Positions 39,570-40,577 of a DNA stretch of 40,577 nucleotides are shown piece by piece. The notes beneath the pieces are model-generated. The model saw only the letters and a list, made by a program, of their open reading frames with translations. It ran no database searches and was not told the DNA's origin. Origin of the DNA: Thauera butanivorans NBRC 103042 (GTDB lineage: Bacteria > Pseudomonadota > Gammaproteobacteria > Burkholderiales > Rhodocyclaceae); assembly GCF_001591165.1 (NCBI RefSeq), contig NZ_BCUG01000049.1:1-40577 (forward strand), written 5' to 3'. Numbering within the stretch: the stretch's first letter is position 1; each line of letters opens with the position of its first letter. The position numbers were made by a program, and so were the translations under genes.

Positions 39570-40577
39570 ATGTACGAATCATTCTTCAAGCTCAAGGGCA
39601 AGCCTTTCCAGCTCAACCCGGATCCGACCTTCTTTTATGGCAGCCGCGGCCACAAGCGTGCGATGGCCTACCTGGAATATGGTCTGCACCAGAGCGAAGG
39701 CTTCATCGTCATCACCGGCGAGATCGGTGCGGGCAAGACTACCATCGTGCGCAGCCTGCTCGAACAGCTCGACCCGGCGCAGGTCGTCGCGGCCAACCTC
39801 GTCAGCACCCAGATCGATGCCAGCGACATGCTGCGCATGGTCGCAGCGGCTTTTGGCGTGCCGGCCGGCAATCTGGACAAGGCCGGGCTGCTGCTTGCGC
39901 TCGAGACCTTTCTGGTATCGGTCGCTGCAGCCGGCAAGCGTGCGCTGCTGATCGTCGATGAAGCGCAGAACCTGACGCCGGCCGCGGTGGAAGAGCTGCG
40001 CATGCTGTCCAACTTCCAGCTCGAAGACCACGCCCTGCTGCAGAGTTTTCTGATCGGCCAGCCCGAGTTCCGCGAAATCATGCAAAGCGGCCGGATGCAG
40101 CAACTGCGCCAGCGTGTGATTGCCTCATACCACCTCGGGCCACTCGATTCGCAGGAAACCACGGGCTATATCGAGCATCGCCTCCGCCATGTCGGCTGGA
40201 GCGGCGACCCCATCTTCGAGTCCGGCGCCTACACCGCAATCTACGGCTATACGGGAGGCATTCCGCGCAAGATCAATACCTTGTGCGACAGGCTGCTGCT
40301 CGGTGCCTATCTGGCGGACCGCCATACGGTCAGCGAGGCCGACGTGCGCGAAACCATCGATGAACTGAAAGAGGAGTTCGCCGCCTCGCGCCCGTCGGAT
40401 GCCGCAACGCCTGTGCAACTGCCCCAGGGCCTTGCGCTCGAGCGGCTGCAGGTATCGCCCGAACTCGTGAACCAGGTCGCGGAGATGGCCGCCAACACCG
40501 ATATCCAGCGCATCGAGGCGCGCCTGACCAGTCTGGAACATTCGGTGTCCGCCACTCTGAACGTACTCAAATCAGTT
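39570..40577 (+). CDS. XrtA/PEP-CTERM-associated ATPase (TIGR03015 type), 3' end outside window
   Basis: The frame opens at ATG 39570 (MYESFFKLKGKPFQLNPDPT) and runs in frame past the end, giving 336 visible residues. It has an ExeA-like AAA ATPase domain with Walker A GEIGAGKT (residues 50-57) and Walker B LLIVDEAQNL (Asp130, Glu131). A helical C-terminal part that may bind peptidoglycan or a partner follows. This matches the putative secretion ATPase of exosortase loci. It lies 11 bases after the barrel gene. The start follows a weak GGATCGCAG sequence. Confidence 0.85.
   Translation, partial: MYESFFKLKGKPFQLNPDPTFFYGSRGHKRAMAYLEYGLHQSEGFIVITGEIGAGKTTIVRSLLEQLDPAQVVAANLVSTQIDASDMLRMVAAAFGVPAGNLDKAGLLLALETFLVSVAAAGKRALLIVDEAQNLTPAAVEELRMLSNFQLEDHALLQSFLIGQPEFREIMQSGRMQQLRQRVIASYHLGPLDSQETTGYIEHRLRHVGWSGDPIFESGAYTAIYGYTGGIPRKINTLCDRLLLGAYLADRHTVSEADVRETIDELKEEFAASRPSDAATPVQLPQGLALERLQVSPELVNQVAEMAANTDIQRIEARLTSLEHSVSATLNVLKSV

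Overview
The window is GC-rich, gene-dense chromosomal DNA of a betaproteobacterium. The protein sequences, the infA gene inside the spc operon, the uvrA-MFS-ssb order, pilSR and an exosortase (XrtA/PEP-CTERM) exopolysaccharide locus suggest the order Rhodocyclales (Thauera, Azoarcus or Zoogloea type). The taxonomic placement is inference from recognised families; no search was run.

Region 1 (1-8184) holds the 3' part of the spc ribosomal operon (rplX partial, rplE, rpsN, rpsH, rplF, rplR, rpsE, rpmD, rplO, secY, infA, rpmJ). The complete alpha operon follows (rpsM, rpsK, rpsD, rpoA, rplQ), closed by a strong intrinsic terminator. Region 2 (8217-13982) holds galE and, convergent with it, uvrA. 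The uvrA frame is broken near its 3' end by a cluster of lengthened A tracts. An MFS transporter runs divergently from uvrA and is followed by ssb. Region 3 (14098-20055) is a run of housekeeping genes: an MBL-fold hydrolase, tcdA and a cbiX-type chelatase in one operon, a small PilZ protein, dsbB, a LysR regulator divergent from an azoR-type azoreductase, and a pirin.

Region 4 (20131-25964) holds a ybiB-like gene divergent from two tandem beta-hydroxyacid dehydrogenase paralogues, then a 23-bp perfect REP palindrome. Next is a minus-strand operon for a methionine-type aminotransferase, mtnA and a fuculose-phosphate-type class II aldolase. This set reads as 5'-methylthioadenosine/5'-deoxyadenosine salvage through the DHAP shunt. 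Region 5 (26189-30811) holds a PP0621-type small protein, the pilS-pilR two-component pair for type IV pili, and a convergent beta-CASP metallo-beta-lactamase RNase-like protein.

Region 6 (30879-40577) is the cell-envelope part. A LolA-like periplasmic protein is divergent from a MacB/LolD-type ABC ATPase and a DUF1302 outer-membrane barrel, and the usual permease is missing. A FeeM-like N-acyl amino acid synthase faces away from the start of an XrtA/PEP-CTERM exopolysaccharide locus. That locus runs polysaccharide export lipoprotein, chain-length determinant, tyrosine kinase with a Tyr-Gly repeat tail, TIGR03016-type barrel and TIGR03015-type ATPase, and the last gene is cut by the window end.

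Apart from the known XrtA locus, the points most worth checking are the uvrA A-tract cluster, the acyltransferase paired with the exopolysaccharide locus, the ABC system without a permease, and the mtnA-aldolase operon.
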